Shown here: positions 20,781 through 33,000 of the stretch, in pieces | Layout of the letters: each line of letters starts with the position of its first letter | Numbering within the stretch: position 1 is the stretch's first letter | Source: Isoetes taiwanensis | Lineage: Eukaryota; Streptophyta; Lycopodiopsida; Isoetales; Isoetaceae | Direction: 5' to 3' | Assembly: GCA_021234155.1 (NCBI GenBank) | Contig: JAJEKV010000020.1 | Span: 17,847,018-17,911,017 of the forward strand | DNA length: 64,000 bases | The notes under the pieces: generated by a model | What the model was told of the DNA's origin: nothing | Seen by the model: only the letters and a program-made list of their open reading frames with translations | Database searches by the model: none | Made by a program: the position numbers and the translations under genes

Positions 20781-21713
20781 ATAGTTATTGGATAGTTAGC
20801 CATTTGAGTTATTAGAGACACTAGCTTTAAAATTAATAGGCATGTTCCTTAAAGATGTGGATGCTTGTGCTCTTTTAGTGTTATTTTGAAATTGCTTTCA
20901 TAAAACAAAAAAAAAAAAGAGAAAAAAGAGAAAAAAGGAAAAAAGGGAAAATAGGTTTAACTTTGATATCTTGTGTGTATTATGATGCTGCAGGTTGAGT
21001 TCACAGTCATGAAAGCATAGGAGGAGTTGTTTTCAACACATATAGAACTTGTCATGACAGTTCATCGGGCCAATAATCTCCACCGAAAGCAAACAGCTTG
21101 CCTTCCAATTCATATCAAACCAAAATTCTTCACCGATGCAGATCCCCAACAACTAAATATTACCACAATTAGCTGGAAGGACATGGTACTAATAAAGATA
21201 TTTTTTTTTCCACACCGCAGTTCACTTTGATACATTCCATTCATGTTCATCCGCCTTTGTTCCATTCTCATCTAGCCCTTGCTTCCCAAATCTTTTTCAA
21301 AAGAGAGAACACACCGCTACCTTTCATCAGCCTTCCATAAAGGTAGCTCAAGTTTTAGAAAAAGTAAAAAACACTCCCAACTCAAGTCACTGTTCCTGCT
21401 CCACACATATCTCAAAAGAAGTCAAGCAAGTCAAGTCAGGTCATGAGTCAACTCACCCTCAGAGTCAAGTCCCTGTTCCCACTCCATATAAACATCCTTC
21501 TGAAGATATCCATTCAAACATCACTCACATCCTTATGTCCATCCGTTCGTACTTTCCCCAACATCATTTCCATTGTTTTTCATCTCTTTTTATCACCCTT
21601 GCTGCCCATATTCTCAGAATTTCCATTCTCTTGCACTACCATCACCATTCGTCTGTCATATTTTGCTCACAAGGCTGAGGGGACCAGCCATTCCTTTTCC
21701 TTGTTTAGCATGA
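20780..21713 (+). other. 3' untranslated region of P1
   Basis: No coding domain is visible. A purine-only tract of A-runs and GAAAAAAG repeats lies at about 20905-20955. A C/T-rich stretch with CTCATTTCCATTG-like repeats lies at 21440-21650. The conserved hairpin GGCTGAGGGGACCAGCC is at 21673-21689, ending 24 bases before the 3' LTR. The open frame 21443-21892 runs across the LTR boundary and is not a gene. Confidence 0.65.
21673..21689 (+). promoter_or_regulatory. Polypurine-tract region with conserved hairpin
   Basis: GGCTGAGGGGACCAGCC: a 5 bp stem GGCTG/CAGCC around a purine-rich loop. The same motif stands 20-30 bases before the 3' LTR in P0 (25674-25690), M1 (7631-7646, minus) and M2 (52309-52325, minus), and in altered form in M3 (about 38932-38948, minus). 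The purine run may be the plus-strand primer site, although it does not touch the LTR start. Confidence 0.55.
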
Positions 21714-24009
21714 TGTTGCCCTGCTATGGCAACATGGCAAAGTGCCATCAAATCTTTTTATGTTGCAGGGGAAAAGAAGATACTATATTGAAGAACCAAG
21801 TGAAGACATTGAATTGGAATCAAGATCACACATTGAGAGGACCTAAGCATCTAGAAGTTTGGAAGACCCCTATGAAGTTTGCAAGCTATTAAAGTGGTAT
21901 CTTTTCTCCTTCATATTGTCATTTCTATTCTCCTACCTCACACTCCACATTTCCAATGTTCCATTACCCCATACTATCATACATCTCACACATAGCCTTT
22001 TGTTCCATAGTTGACCTACCACTACCTAAGGCACATTTTCAAAGTTGTTACACAAAAAGGGTTGCCTAAGCATCAAGTTCTACATCATATTTTTTCATCA
22101 TATCATTCCATTATCACACACTCCATACCATGTGGCTATAAAAAAAAAAAAGGAAGCATTTGAAAAGCTAAACACGAGTTTGCCTAGTCACCATCTCCAA
22201 GTGACATGGCATGATGACTAGATACATATGTCATCACTTACAAAGCCACATTGGTCCACTCACCATTTGCCACTTCCATATCATTCACCAAGTTGCCACC
22301 TAAGCAACAAGTGTCCACATCACCACATCACTCCATACCATTACATCACTCAACATCATTCCACATCATCATATCACCTTGCATCATCAAATGATGATTA
22401 GGCAAATGTTGACCAAACCCAAAAAGTTGGTCAACCATAAGATTGAAATGATTGATAAATGTGCCTATTAGCCTTGTTCTCCCTCCTTGCCACCTCACCA
22501 AATCCCATGTCTAATGCCTACTCACCCCATTCTTTTTTCCTACAAAAATCAAAAGTATGGCATTTGAGAGTTTGATGATACCACCTGATAGCCCTCATGG
22601 AATCATGCCACCTGGCACAAAAAAATTTGAAAAAAGAGTGCATATTGACCTTCTAAATGGCTTTGGGAAACGTGTTTCATTTGAAAAAATGGCAAAACCT
22701 ACCTACATCTACCCCCCCATCTATCTATCTACCCTCTCATCCTCTCGCCAAGTGGCGCCCCCGCATGCCAAGTCAAACACGAAATGAGCTTGGCGGGAGG
22801 AGACCACGTAATCAAGAGAGAGGAAAATAGCTCTCTATTTATACCTTAGCCTCTTTTTCTGATTTTTGGTCCGTGGGATAATTGCTCTCAAGAAAACTCC
22901 AAACCCTAAAAATGTGACTTGCCAAGAACTTATTTTTTGTCGATTGAACCGAAAGTAATCATTACATTGGCTAACCATTCCTCGTCCCGTTACACCCAAA
23001 GAAATGTCTAAACCAACCAAAAACATGGCCAAGATCCCGAATTTGCCAAGATCCCACGGAAACGTAGTTTTTAAAAGGGGATTCATTCAACAGAAAAGTG
23101 TGGGCTTTTGCGCGATTCAAAGACGGCACCTGAAGTGTGAAGTCGAATTGATGCTGAGAGTTCCTCCTACCTTAAGAGATCTATCCCGAGGCATATTATG
23201 ATTGATTTGTATCCAAAAATTCACGATTTGTATGTTTTAGAGATGTCCCGTTGATTGATCATCTTGATCATTGACATGACGCCAAATGTGATGACTTTGA
23301 TTCCGCTTTTAATGAAAATCAACCTTGGAAAATATCATTTGATGCATTTGTGTTTGAATTAATTCTAGAAATGGGAACAAAGCCATACCTCCTCAAGACC
23401 GGTCGCATACAAAGCTCTAGCCGCATTGGTACAATTATTTAGGAAAGGAAAAGCTAAAAAAAAAGGGGGAGAAAGATCAACCCATCGATGTTTTAAAAAG
23501 TCCGTCATACTTTTCATGATCATTAGATGCTCGTATATACTTCTCAAATTACAGATCACTTTTTAGCCCCGAAAATAGCATGCTCTTATTGTGCGCCTCG
23601 TGTTCACTGCCTAAATTTAGTTGGATCGAAAATTCATCACCATTCTCATTTGGCAAAATTGAGTGCACCGTCCAAATTCCATTGACCAACTTCCTCGACT
23701 TAGTCAAGAATCATTATTTCTCACCAACCGTGAGGATTCTTTGCATAGACTTTCTCCAACACTTTCTTCGATATCATGGTGACATGCTATGCTTGTTTGG
23801 GTTCAAAATGTTGAATGCATTAATTTCTCGTCAAGTAGAATAAGACTAGCTTTTTGGCTTTTGGGAAACTAGTGAAATCTTTGTTTTCTCGAAATTTAAA
23901 AACGTATATTTTAGCACGTAGTGATCACCCTCAAGTGATCCGGAGGTCCTAGACCAAGATTAGTGCTTTTTGACCGAGGTTGGTGGTTTAGCCGTGTTTG
24001 CCATCAACA
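21714..24009 (+). repeat. 3' LTR of P1
   Basis: 2.30 kb, TGTTGCC ... CATCAACA, followed by the target duplication CCCTA at 24010-24014. Compared with the two 5' LTRs (2955-5262 and 47657-49953) it differs at simple bases such as 21915 (A for G), 21957 (T for C) and the GATGATTAGG at about 22393. It is otherwise nearly identical, so P1 is a fairly young insertion. Confidence 0.93.
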
Positions 24010-24840
24010 CCCTATTAACCCCTTCAAGGACAACATCGACATTATTGTAGCTACTGATTATTTTACTAAGGGGCGTGGTTCCTTTGAGACAGCCAATGCT
24101 ATTACAACAACAAAGTTTTACATGAATATATTTGTGCACGGTTTGGTATCCCTCTACAATTGCACTCGATAGAGGTACCCCCTTTGTGAATGAAGTTATT
24201 GCTAATCTGTTGCCTATTCTAAGGTCAAACATACCAAGAGTTCTTCCTACTACCCCTAAGGTAATGGTCGCGTAAGCTACTAATAAAGTTTTGAAAGGCA
24301 TTTTGCGTAAAACAAAGGATGATAACCAAAAGGATTGGCATGTCAAATTGGTGGATGCTCTTTGGTCTTATCGAGTCACTATTAAAGCAAAGAACCACTA
24401 TACCCCCCTTCAACTTAGTTTATGGCATTGAAGTTAAGCTTCCAGAGAGCTTGAGCTCCCATCTCTAAGGTTAGCTCACAAATTATGTTTACCTTTTAAA
24501 TATGCCTTGCATGGAAAGATCGAACACCCTTTTGCATTTAGAAGAATATAGGATGGAAGCTGAGAATGCCAATCTGCTAAAAAGCCAAGGATTTGGCTGC
24601 GCTTTCAAAGCTGCATAAAAATACAAGGGACTTTTAAGATAGGAGAGCTAGTTCTAAAATGGAATAAATCAAGGGAAGACTCAAATAGTAAGTTTGAAAA
24701 ATCTTTGGGAAGGTCCCTATGAGGTGTTGGAACCCGTGCACCAACTCTTATTGGTTAAAGGAATTAACTTCAGGGATGCCACTTCCAAATCCCATCAACA
24801 CCATCCATTTGAAAAGGTACCGATCAGCATATATGCTTGT
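24010..24840 (+). pseudogene. P0 integrase, C-terminal two thirds
   Basis: Continues the fragment 2774-2954 after removal of P1: INPFKDNIDIIVATDYFTKGRG, ETANAITTTKF, then a damaged second-Asp region (about 24165-24200). Next come HTKSSSYYP.GNG.., VLKGILRKTKDDNQKDWHVKLVDALWSYRVTIKAKNHYTP (24230-24420), LELPSLRLAHKLCLPFKYAL, and FKIGELVLKWNKSREDS (about 24630). The frame is broken repeatedly. Closest relative in the window is the M1/M2 integrase (LRLAHKLCLPFEHALQ), more than P1. Confidence 0.82.
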
Positions 24841-25710
24841 CCCTTTTATGCTCTAGAACTTAGATAAGTTAGAATTAGAGTTAAGATTAGATCAGTCGAT
24901 TTCACTTTGTCTTGATTTTTAGAATTAATGTTTTCATTGAGTTCATGTTTGCAGCTAGCCAGAGTAAAGGATATATTATCAAGCAATTCCAAGACAAGGA
25001 TTTCTACTAATGATTTGTCAAGTGTCATCTGCAGGAGCACTCTTCTTCCTTCCACATTCATCTGCCTTTTATTATCGGGTCCTACCCTCCACCTAGCCAT
25101 CTATTCCTCATTCCATTTCTAAACATGCACTCTTGCAAATTCAGCTTTCACCATCATGGCAGAGTTGCAAGGATTAAGATTAATTTGTTTATGTGTTTCC
25201 ATGACAGGTGCATCCTTTTTCCATCTATATTCATTTGTCATAAGTGGTCCTGCCATTCATTTAGACTCCTCATTCTTGTTTTCATTCCCACAAAAAAAAA
25301 AAAAAAAAAACATTTCAGCTTCACCACCATAGCAGAGTTGCAAATTTTGAAGAAAAGACATGCATTTTCTTGTTTTTTGGCGAGATCTCAAAGACTAGTA
25401 CATTCATCTTATCTCCTTACCCCCTTCACACTTCATTCACACACCATCTCTTTATCACCCTCATATTTATTTTCATCCTTATTCACTCATCACACCCCAT
25501 TCATACCATATTACTACCATATTCCCACTCATTACACTCACTTCATCTCATTATCACCACATTTCACACTCACCTCATATTTTGCACCCTACACTACCCC
25601 CATCTTGTCCTCATTTGCACTCTCCGACATAGGTTGAAGACCCCCTCTCAGATACTCCTTTTTGGCATAATATGGCTGAGGGGACCAGCCATTTTCTTGT
25701 TTTATGTAGA
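24840..25710 (+). other. 3' untranslated region of P0
   Basis: Noncoding. It has two copies of a repeat marked by CACCATCATGGCAGAGTTGCAA and CACCACCATAGCAGAGTTGC (about 25139 and 25323), a run of about 20 A at 25291-25310, and a C/T-rich CATTTCACACTCACCTCAT-like stretch at 25420-25620. The polypurine hairpin is at 25674-25690. Layout is the same as in M1 and M2, read in reverse. Open frames here are shadows of low-complexity sequence. Confidence 0.65.
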
Positions 25711-27627
25711 TGTTGCCCCCAAAGGGCAACATACTAATTGATGGTTCATGTCAAGTCATTTTGGAAGGTCAAGTCAAAGAAGAGCTTGGTAGTCAACATT
25801 GATGTGGAGGTCAAGCAATATCAATTTTCAAAGGTCAACACAAATATTCAAGGTCAACTTCCATGGAATGTATGCCATTTGAGGTCAAAGTTAGTCAAAA
25901 GATGCTTTATAAGATTTTGGGTTAAGATGATTGAAGATGCTTTTTGAAGATTGGAAGACAAAGTTTGGAAGACCCCATGGTACTTGATTCCACCCCTTAT
26001 CCATTCTTATCCATCTTTTATTCACACCCTATTCTTATCCTTTTGAAATTTTCTAGCCATTTTCCCTATACCTATATTTTCTTTTGCTCACCCTTTGCAT
26101 ACCATATCATGCTTTTGCCTAATCCCCTTCCTCCCTAATGCATCTTATTCCCCATAAGTTGTTCTTACCATTGCCCTCCATATCTTTTGCCTCATTTTCA
26201 CTTCCTATACCACACTTTTGCAAATACCCCTAGCCTAACTCTTTTTTAACTTCCTATACCCCTTATGCCTCACCTACCATTGTGCCATAAGTGACCATGT
26301 CATAAGTGTACCCTATGGAATATTCCCAATTATGATGCCTAAACTTAGCATATTCCCAAAACATTAGGGTTACCATTGCTCAAGTGATCCAAATTCTCCA
26401 ACTATCTTATGGGTGACCTCTTAAACCATAGCCCAGTTTTTCAAAATTGCAAAATACGGCATATTCCTGGTTTATACCCTAAGAAATACTTGGCCACCGT
26501 ATCGCTAATTCTCGAAAAAATCATTGCTCAAAACCTAACTGAAATGGGCCTAATCACGTTTTAATTGGAATTCTTAAGTCAGTAAGACTACCTATTCTTG
26601 GATTCCGCTCCTTAAGCCTAAGATGCCTGGAACCATCAAATCTTAAAACTTATATACCGTGAAACATTGACGTTTTTTTGAAGGCCCATGCATCAAACCT
26701 CAACATTGATACATCTTTGAGCATGATCAAGACGCTTTTATGAAGTTTCGAAAGCATTCCACAGTTCGATTTGAGAAAATTGACTGATTATCCTATTATG
26801 ATATTATTATATGACCTTTTTTGAGATCTTCTGATGATTGATTTAAGATCTTATGACTTATATCCACCTTGTATTACCTTTACATCAATAGAAATTGCCT
26901 GCCAAGTGTTAAAAGATTTGACTGTCATGATTTCTTAGTATTCTTGCCATGCAAACATTTTTACATTAAGATATTCTACAATCCATTCTTGCCTATGACC
27001 AGTTGCACCTCATTTTCAACTCTATTTGCACCTGTGTGCACAAAAAATTCGAGCAAAAACCACTCCAAACTCAAGTTACAATTTTTTACATTCTGTCTAA
27101 CATGATTTTAGACTGTTATGCACAAAACAGTGTCAAAAAAATAGTTTTAGTGATCCAAAATAGGATCTGATAGTTTGCCTCATATCCTTGAAGCCTATAC
27201 TCCACCTTGGTTTTAAAATTTCTCAAAATTTCAGAACTCAAGTTCCAAAATTCTCGAGATCTCGGCTCATATTTTGACTGTATTGACCAAAAATTGACTC
27301 AACTTTGAGCTTGAATATCAAACAGATTTGAGCTCAGACTCGGTCAAGATCTTTTCCACCGCATGCCTATAACTTTTCTACATCAGTCACAATCATTTGA
27401 CCCTCAGAAATCAACTCACCTATGCCAAACCACATTGATTGAAATGAGGACTCCTTATTTCAGAATTGGGAAAAGGTATGAACATTTGATATTTGAGCTT
27501 TTTCTCTAAAAATTCTTGTATAGACTGATCACCTTAAGTGATCCGGAGGTTTTAAACCCCAACTTGAGCATAATTTCAAGTTGGCTTGTTATTGTGTTTG
27601 ACTCTCTAGCCAGGTTGAGGGTCAACA
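25711..27627 (+). repeat. 3' LTR of P0
   Basis: 1.92 kb, starting TGTTGCCCCCAAAGGGCAAC and ending GAGGGTCAACA. Same subfamily as the M1/M2 LTR in the opposite orientation: shared start palindrome, shared U5 block GATCACCTTAAGTGATC at about 27528-27544, and shared ACTTGAGCATAATTTCAAGTTG-type end region. Flanked on the right by LINE sequence. The matching 5' LTR is not recognised in the window. Confidence 0.8.
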
Positions 27628-28556
27628 AGACTCTATCAGGATCAATATTCCATTTCATATGAATGATATTTCTTGGTGCTGAAGACACTCAAAGCCAAAT
27701 TAACTCAGATCCACAAATGCCATTAATATGCTAAAACTCATTAGTATCATGCCATTCTCCAATCGCCAACTGTGAGAAATACTATTGAATAGGTCGGTTT
27801 GGAGTCCTCCTAGATCTCTAAGGGTTGATTTCTGATAATCAAAATCATCAATAGTATCCTTATATAAATTATGCCTCTATTAGTCCACCTGCTTGGTTAA
27901 CTTTAGGAAAATTAGTGGCAAGACACATATTCTGGATCATCCAAAATAAGAGAGGGACTCCAGAAAATAGGGCTGGTCCCGAGAAAGGCCTTCTTTCCAT
28001 GTGTACATACCTCTCACCTTTTAACCATGCTCTAATCCATTTCTTGATAATCAAAGGCATGGAGGCGTGGACAAGAAATTCGAAGTAAATGCTATGAGGG
28101 GGGTACATTTTGAGGTTTCTCCACCAGCCAAAGGGATGACACTTTTCAACATAATGGAAGATGAGAACACTCACGGGTGGTTGATCCGTTGTTGCAGACT
28201 CAAGAAATATTTTGCAACCAAAGCAAGGCACGCTTCTCGATATTGATAACTCCTGCCCCCTTACTTTATGCTTGCAGCATTCATCCATAGAGATTGGGAC
28301 CCAAAGACATCCTCTGCTAGATCCACCAAGCAATAAACCTTCCAATGATACCTTGCATTTTAGCCAATACCTTCTTAGGTGCCATAATAATGGAGGATTG
28401 GTAGACCCCGAGAGGAAGAAATGACCGAGACCAGAATTGGGCGAGAATGGCTCTCCCATTTTAGATAAAAATTTAGAATTAAGGAGTCAACCTTTCTGTA
28501 GAATTTATCTAGGTGTCCTCCCAAAGGTCACATGCATTAATTCTAATAGCATAAGT
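26590..28556. repeat. LTR/LINE junction, direct repeat copy A
   Basis: The last kilobase of the P0 LTR plus the first 0.93 kb of adjoining LINE. It matches 29695-31617 throughout, including the LTR/LINE junction (27627 and 30720). Differences are mostly small and near CAG/CTG, for example AGACTCTATCAGGATCA against AGACCTCGGGGATCGGGA. The two copies are therefore one locus duplicated about 3.1 kb apart. Confidence 0.82.
27628..28556 (-). pseudogene. LINE-1-type element, C-terminal end of the RT ORF
   Basis: The minus-strand frame 28459-27869 (196 codons) reads WHLRRYWLKCKVSLEGLLLGG, CGHKVRGQELSISRSVPCFGCKIFLESATTDQPPVSVLIFHYVEKCHPFG, and later LIIKKWIRAWLKGERYVHMERR. This fits the region after RT in plant LINE-1 ORF2 (the zinc-ribbon-like tail), but I recognise it mainly by position and its continuity with the second copy at 30721-33860. 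No poly(A) tail is visible at the LTR junction. It stops abruptly at about 28556. Confidence 0.6.
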
Positions 28557-29694
28557 GTTGACCCTAGAAACTATAGGCGGATGGATTTGCGGGTTTTCCA
28601 CCGGTACATAAGAAACCTCTCTCTTCACTTCATGATCTTTCTTTCTTCTGCGGGGCCGGTATGGTGGATGCCGGATTCTACATTCTACTTCTCCTTCCCA
28701 TTTCCTTTCTTTCTTGCGGGTTGTTACGGTCCTTGGCCAATAGCGAGATAAAGAGAGTGGATTGCATTGCATAAAGCGAAGAAGGCGAAATTAGGTGGAG
28801 GGCACAACGCTGGTATGAAAATATCAAAATTATTCATTACGTAGCGGGAACTTGATGAAGCGGCTGTAATTGCATATGAGATTTCGCGGCGTATCTTCTA
28901 CGTCTTTTGCTTCCTTGTTAACGAGACACGAGGGGAAAGGAACATAAACAAGGATGGAAAGCGATTGGACAAAATATGGAAAAGGATGGTGAAAGAATTG
29001 TAGTATGGCAGAAATAAAAAGATGGCAAAAGACAATAAAAGAAATAGTATTACCAGGAGAATGTGATCGGGGAGAAATGCGTCTCGTTGAACCTCCATAA
29101 TGATCTTGGGATTTCCCCATACGCATGCATTCGACCTTCTAAGGCAAACATGGGGATCAAACATAATCTTCTTTGCTATTGAAAGATCTTGGCGATAGGA
29201 AAAGAGTCGAAAATATGGAGAATGGGAAAAAAAAAAAGGAAAAGACAATGGAGGATAGGAAATGGAAGAAAATAAGAAATAAAATCGGGGTCCCCCACTT
29301 TATTCAAAAAAGTAATAGGAAATAATGATGCTTCAAGACATCTTGCATGGGGAAGAGGTCTCACCCCATCTTCCCCGGGGGCTGCCACTACCCTTGCTCC
29401 ATGTGAGATTCTGATTGAGGAGAACAAGTCCCCTCAAGATATTTATAATTTTTTGAACCGTCTTGGCCCGTCCACACTTGGCAAGATCTTGGCACTCCGC
29501 GCACACCTCATCAATCCTTTGTTTTTTGTCTTCTTCTTCTCCAACCAAATTTGTCTTTTGTTTAACAACTAACACAACTTAATATGGGCCTTGGTTTAAC
29601 AACAAGCACAAATGAATCCCGGACCCTTGATCTTCACACCCCCAAACCTTGATAGTGTTTTCTTCTATGTTGACCCGATTTTGCCCGCCATCGG
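28557..29694. other. Unclassified 1.1 kb between the two LTR/LINE copies
   Basis: No element or gene recognised. It begins TGTTGACCCTAGAAAC, which resembles the reverse M1-type LTR start for about 11 bases only. It has a purine-rich stretch (28960-29290) and a minus-strand frame at 29575-29333 (80 codons, with a CAECQDLAKC stretch) of no known family. Base composition looks a little richer in GC than the flanks. It may be filler at a duplication breakpoint or part of an unknown repeat. Confidence 0.4.
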
Positions 29695-30720
29695 GTATAT
29701 CTATTCTCAGATTCTTCAAGCTCCTAAGCCTAAGATCTTGGGAACCATCAAATCTAAAACTTATATCTTAGGGAAACATTGCGGTTTTTTGAAGGCCGGA
29801 TGCATCAAACCTCAACATTGATACATCTGAGCATGATGAAAAACGTTTATAAAGTTTCGAAAGCATTCACGATTTCGATTTGAAAAGTGGTGGATATCTA
29901 TTATGATATTATTATACATGACCTTTGAGATCTTAGATGATTGATTTAAGATCTTATGACTTATATCCACCTTGTATTACCTTTTACATCAATAGAAATT
30001 GTACGCCAAGTGTTAAAAGATTTGTCGCATGTTTCTTAGTATTCTTGCCATGCAAACATTTCATTAAGATATTTCTATCGGATTCTTGCCTATGACCCGG
30101 TTGCACCTCATTTTCAGCTCTATTTGCACACATGTGCACAAAAAGTTCACCACTCCAAACTCAAAATTACAATTTTTTACATTAAATGCAGGCATGATTT
30201 TTGTTATGCGCACCATGATTATTAAAAAAATAGTTTTTAGTGATCCAAAAAATAGAGGATCTGATAGTTTTCATATACTTGACCTATACTCCACCTTGGT
30301 TTTAAAATTTCTCAAAAAATTCCCCTGTAACTCAAGTTCCAAAATTCTGAGATGCAATGCATTGGTTTTGTTGGTATTGACCAAAAAATTGACTCAACTT
30401 TGAGCTTGAATATATCCAAGCGATTTGAGCTGAGACTTCGGTCAAGATCTTTTCCGCAGCATGCTATAACTTTTCTACATCGATCCCAATCATTTTGACC
30501 TCGAGGAAATCAACTCACCTATGCCAACTACATCCTGATTTGAATAGAGGACTCCTTGACTACAGGATTGGAAAGGTACTGAACATTTGATATTTGAGCT
30601 TTTTCTCTAAAATTCTTGTATAGATTGATCTATGCAGTAAAGTGATGGGATTTCTTTCCCAACTTGAGCATAATTTCAAGTTGAGCTGTTGGTGACTCTC
30701 TGGCGGGTTGAGGGTCAGCA
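29695..30720 (+). repeat. P0-type LTR, 3' portion
   Basis: Matches the last 1.03 kb of the LTR 25711-27627 and ends GAGGGTCAGCA at the LINE junction. It starts abruptly after the unclassified stretch, at TATTCTCAGATTC against TATTCTTGGATTC in the full LTR. The U5 palindrome is corrupted (about 30625-30645). Confidence 0.75.
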
Positions 30721-31617
30721 AGACCTCGGGGATCGGGATATTTCCATTTCATATGAATGGATATTTCTTGGTGCTGTTAAGACACACGTAAGCCAAATTA
30801 ACTCTGTGTCCCACAAGCCATTATTATGCCAAAACTCATTGGTATCATGCCATTCTCGATCGTAATCTATGAAATACTATTGAATAAATTTGGGCTGGAG
30901 TCCTCTCCTAGATCTCTAAGGGTTGATTCGATAATCAAAATCATCCATCCGTACATCATATATGAATTGTATGCCTCTATTAGTCCTTTGTTTGTTTAGC
31001 AGGAAAATTAGTGGCAAGACACATATTAGGATCATCCATAATAAGAGGGACTCGAAAATAGGTTGGTCTGAGAAAAGGCCTTCTTTCCATGTGTACATAC
31101 CTCTCACCTTTTAACCATGCTCTGTCCATTTCTTGATAATCCAAGGCATGGAGGCGAGGGGCGATAAGAATTCGGTAAATGCTATGGCGGTTGCATTTTG
31201 AGGTTTCTCCGACCAAAGGGATGACACTTTTTCAACATAATGGAAGATGAGAACACTCCACGGGGTGGTTGTACGGTTGTTCGGACCCTAAAGAAATTTT
31301 TGCAACCAAAGCGTTGGCTTTGCTTCGATATTGATAACTCGGACCCCCTACTTTTTATGCTGCGGCATTCATCCATAGGGTGGGACCAACATCCACCTAG
31401 ATCCACAATAAACCTTCCAATGATACCTTGCACTTTTAGCGATACCTTCTTAGGTGCCATAATAATGGAGGATTGGTAGACTGAGAAGGAAAGGAAATAT
31501 TTGAGGCGGAATTGGCGGAAATGGCTCTCCCATTTTTAGATAAAAATTTAGAATTAAAGGGATTCAACCTTTACGTAGAATTTGTAGGGTTATAAGGTCA
31601 CATACATTAATTAACCA
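29695..31617. repeat. LTR/LINE junction, direct repeat copy B
   Basis: Second copy of 26590-28556. The LTR part (29695-30720) lacks its first 0.9 kb and its start palindrome. The LINE part continues without break beyond 31617 into RT and endonuclease, so copy B holds the longer LINE and copy A the longer LTR. Confidence 0.8.
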
Positions 31618-31649
31618 GCATAAGATGCAGAATTTTTAGTTTTAGTACT

Positions 31650-33000
31650 AGGGGAGATACATACATCCCATGTTTGTATTTGTATGCTCACCCTCTTCTT
31701 GATGCCTTGAGATTAGCTTGGTCTTGTTGGAATAATTACGCATCACGAGCATTTTTTCGAAGTCCTCGAATAGGCTAGAGTATTACGAATGGATCCTCCA
31801 AATGTAGGAATACTAAGTATCATAAAGTGGACGTAAGGATCTCATTTGCTTCACGGGAGAGGGAAGGCGGAGTCCTTGATTGAAATGGAGATCTTTGCCC
31901 TTTTGAAGTTACTATTTAAGTGCTTTTCCATCACAATTAAAATACAAAAAAGTTTGGGGAACGGCGCCTTGACCCCTCTTTGATATCAGAATGGACTACA
32001 TTCACCATTGATAAGAACGGCCAGTCACGGAATTCTTAGAATAGCTTGGAAAAGCGAAATAACTTATCGACTTGCATCACCAACATAAAATCCCAACTTC
32101 ACGGGTGTCGAGGCGCTGTGATGTCTAATTTAAAGACCCGGTTGGTTGAATTCTGCTAGAGGAGATGCACAGGAATCTGCTGACCACATTGTCTAAATAC
32201 CTTCGATAGATAAAGCTTTGAGTGTTCTAGGATGGACCTCCTCGGGATGGGCTTATAAACCACATTGGTCAGGGGAGATAGGTCGTAATCTAAAGAAAAG
32301 TGATTGGAAGCTTCCGATTTTGGGATCAGAGGCAATCAAACGCTTGTGACAATTACTTGATCCGGTTGCTTAATAGTCCAAGAACTCATTGGCCAGGAGA
32401 CTATATTCCTTGCGAATTTTCCCAATTTCTTGAAAAAATGGGGCTAGGAGGCCATGTCTTCATTCTCCATTTCACGAACCTTGAGCATCATCGCAGAAAA
32501 AGATGGTGTCATTCACGATTAGTCTGAATATACAAAATTCCATTTCACTAATGATATTTTCCTCAGTGAGCATCTCGAAAATGATCTGCGGCGGCACTTA
32601 AGAAAAATGGGTTATCAATATTGTTGCGCCCAAAGCATGTTGGAAATAATGATTTTCTTAATTACGCCTTTTGCTTGTGAAAATGTGGTGCTCCTTTCAT
32701 TTTCCTTGAGCTCCTTCACCTTTACTTGTGCAATTCTAATTTCCTCTCTTTCTATACGCATTTTGATGTCATGTCCTTTGTGACCATGAGCCAAATTTGC
32801 TTGGGTTCTCAAGTCTTGAAGATGGGCAGTATTACTTCTCTGAACTTCCTTTTCCCCATACTTTTCGGCAATTCTTGATCCTTTTGGATACTTTTTACCC
32901 ACCAATCCATCCATCCCGATTTGCCGGTAGGCTTTTCCTCTTGAGAAATGATACATTTGAAGGTTTGGCAAAAAAACATCTGCTTCGAGAAGATTAGTAT
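31650..33000 (-). pseudogene. LINE reverse transcriptase region
   Basis: The piece 32971-32615 (118 codons) reads as a charged, helical frame with LRTQANLAHGHKGH and KVKELKENE and is not a clear domain. Below it VNDTIFFCDDA followed by MENE fits the RT catalytic block of LINE-1. The region to 31650 has weak matches to RT thumb and connection sequence. Much of the fingers region appears missing or too corrupted to see. Confidence 0.5.

Larger units (their letters stand above)
2955..24009 (+). mobile_element. Ty3/gypsy LTR retrotransposon P1, near full length, carrying nested M1
   Basis: A 21.06 kb span made of about 10.85 kb of P1 plus the nested element M1 (5649-15852). LTRs are 2955-5262 and 21714-24009, both starting TGTTGCC and ending CATCAACA. 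The 5-base target duplication CCCTA is present at 2950-2954 and 24010-24014. Domain order is gag, PR, aRNH, RT, gRNH, IN, long 3' UTR. Frames are broken many times. It lies in the P0 integrase gene. No envelope-like gene is recognisable in the 0.9 kb between IN and the 3' LTR. Confidence 0.93.

Noticed and set aside
20905-20955. Purine-only tract considered as the polypurine tract of P1
   Set aside because: It is about 760 bases before the 3' LTR and is not found in the other subfamilies; the GAGGGGA hairpin near the LTR is a better candidate.
20780-21713. Envelope-like third ORF between integrase and 3' LTR
   Set aside because: No open frame with a signal peptide or transmembrane pattern that is kept in both P1 copies or in other subfamilies; the region is composed of simple repeats.
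28437-28751. 104-codon plus-strand frame with hydrophobic end
   Set aside because: It runs from the antisense of the LINE into the unclassified piece; no motif and no second copy.
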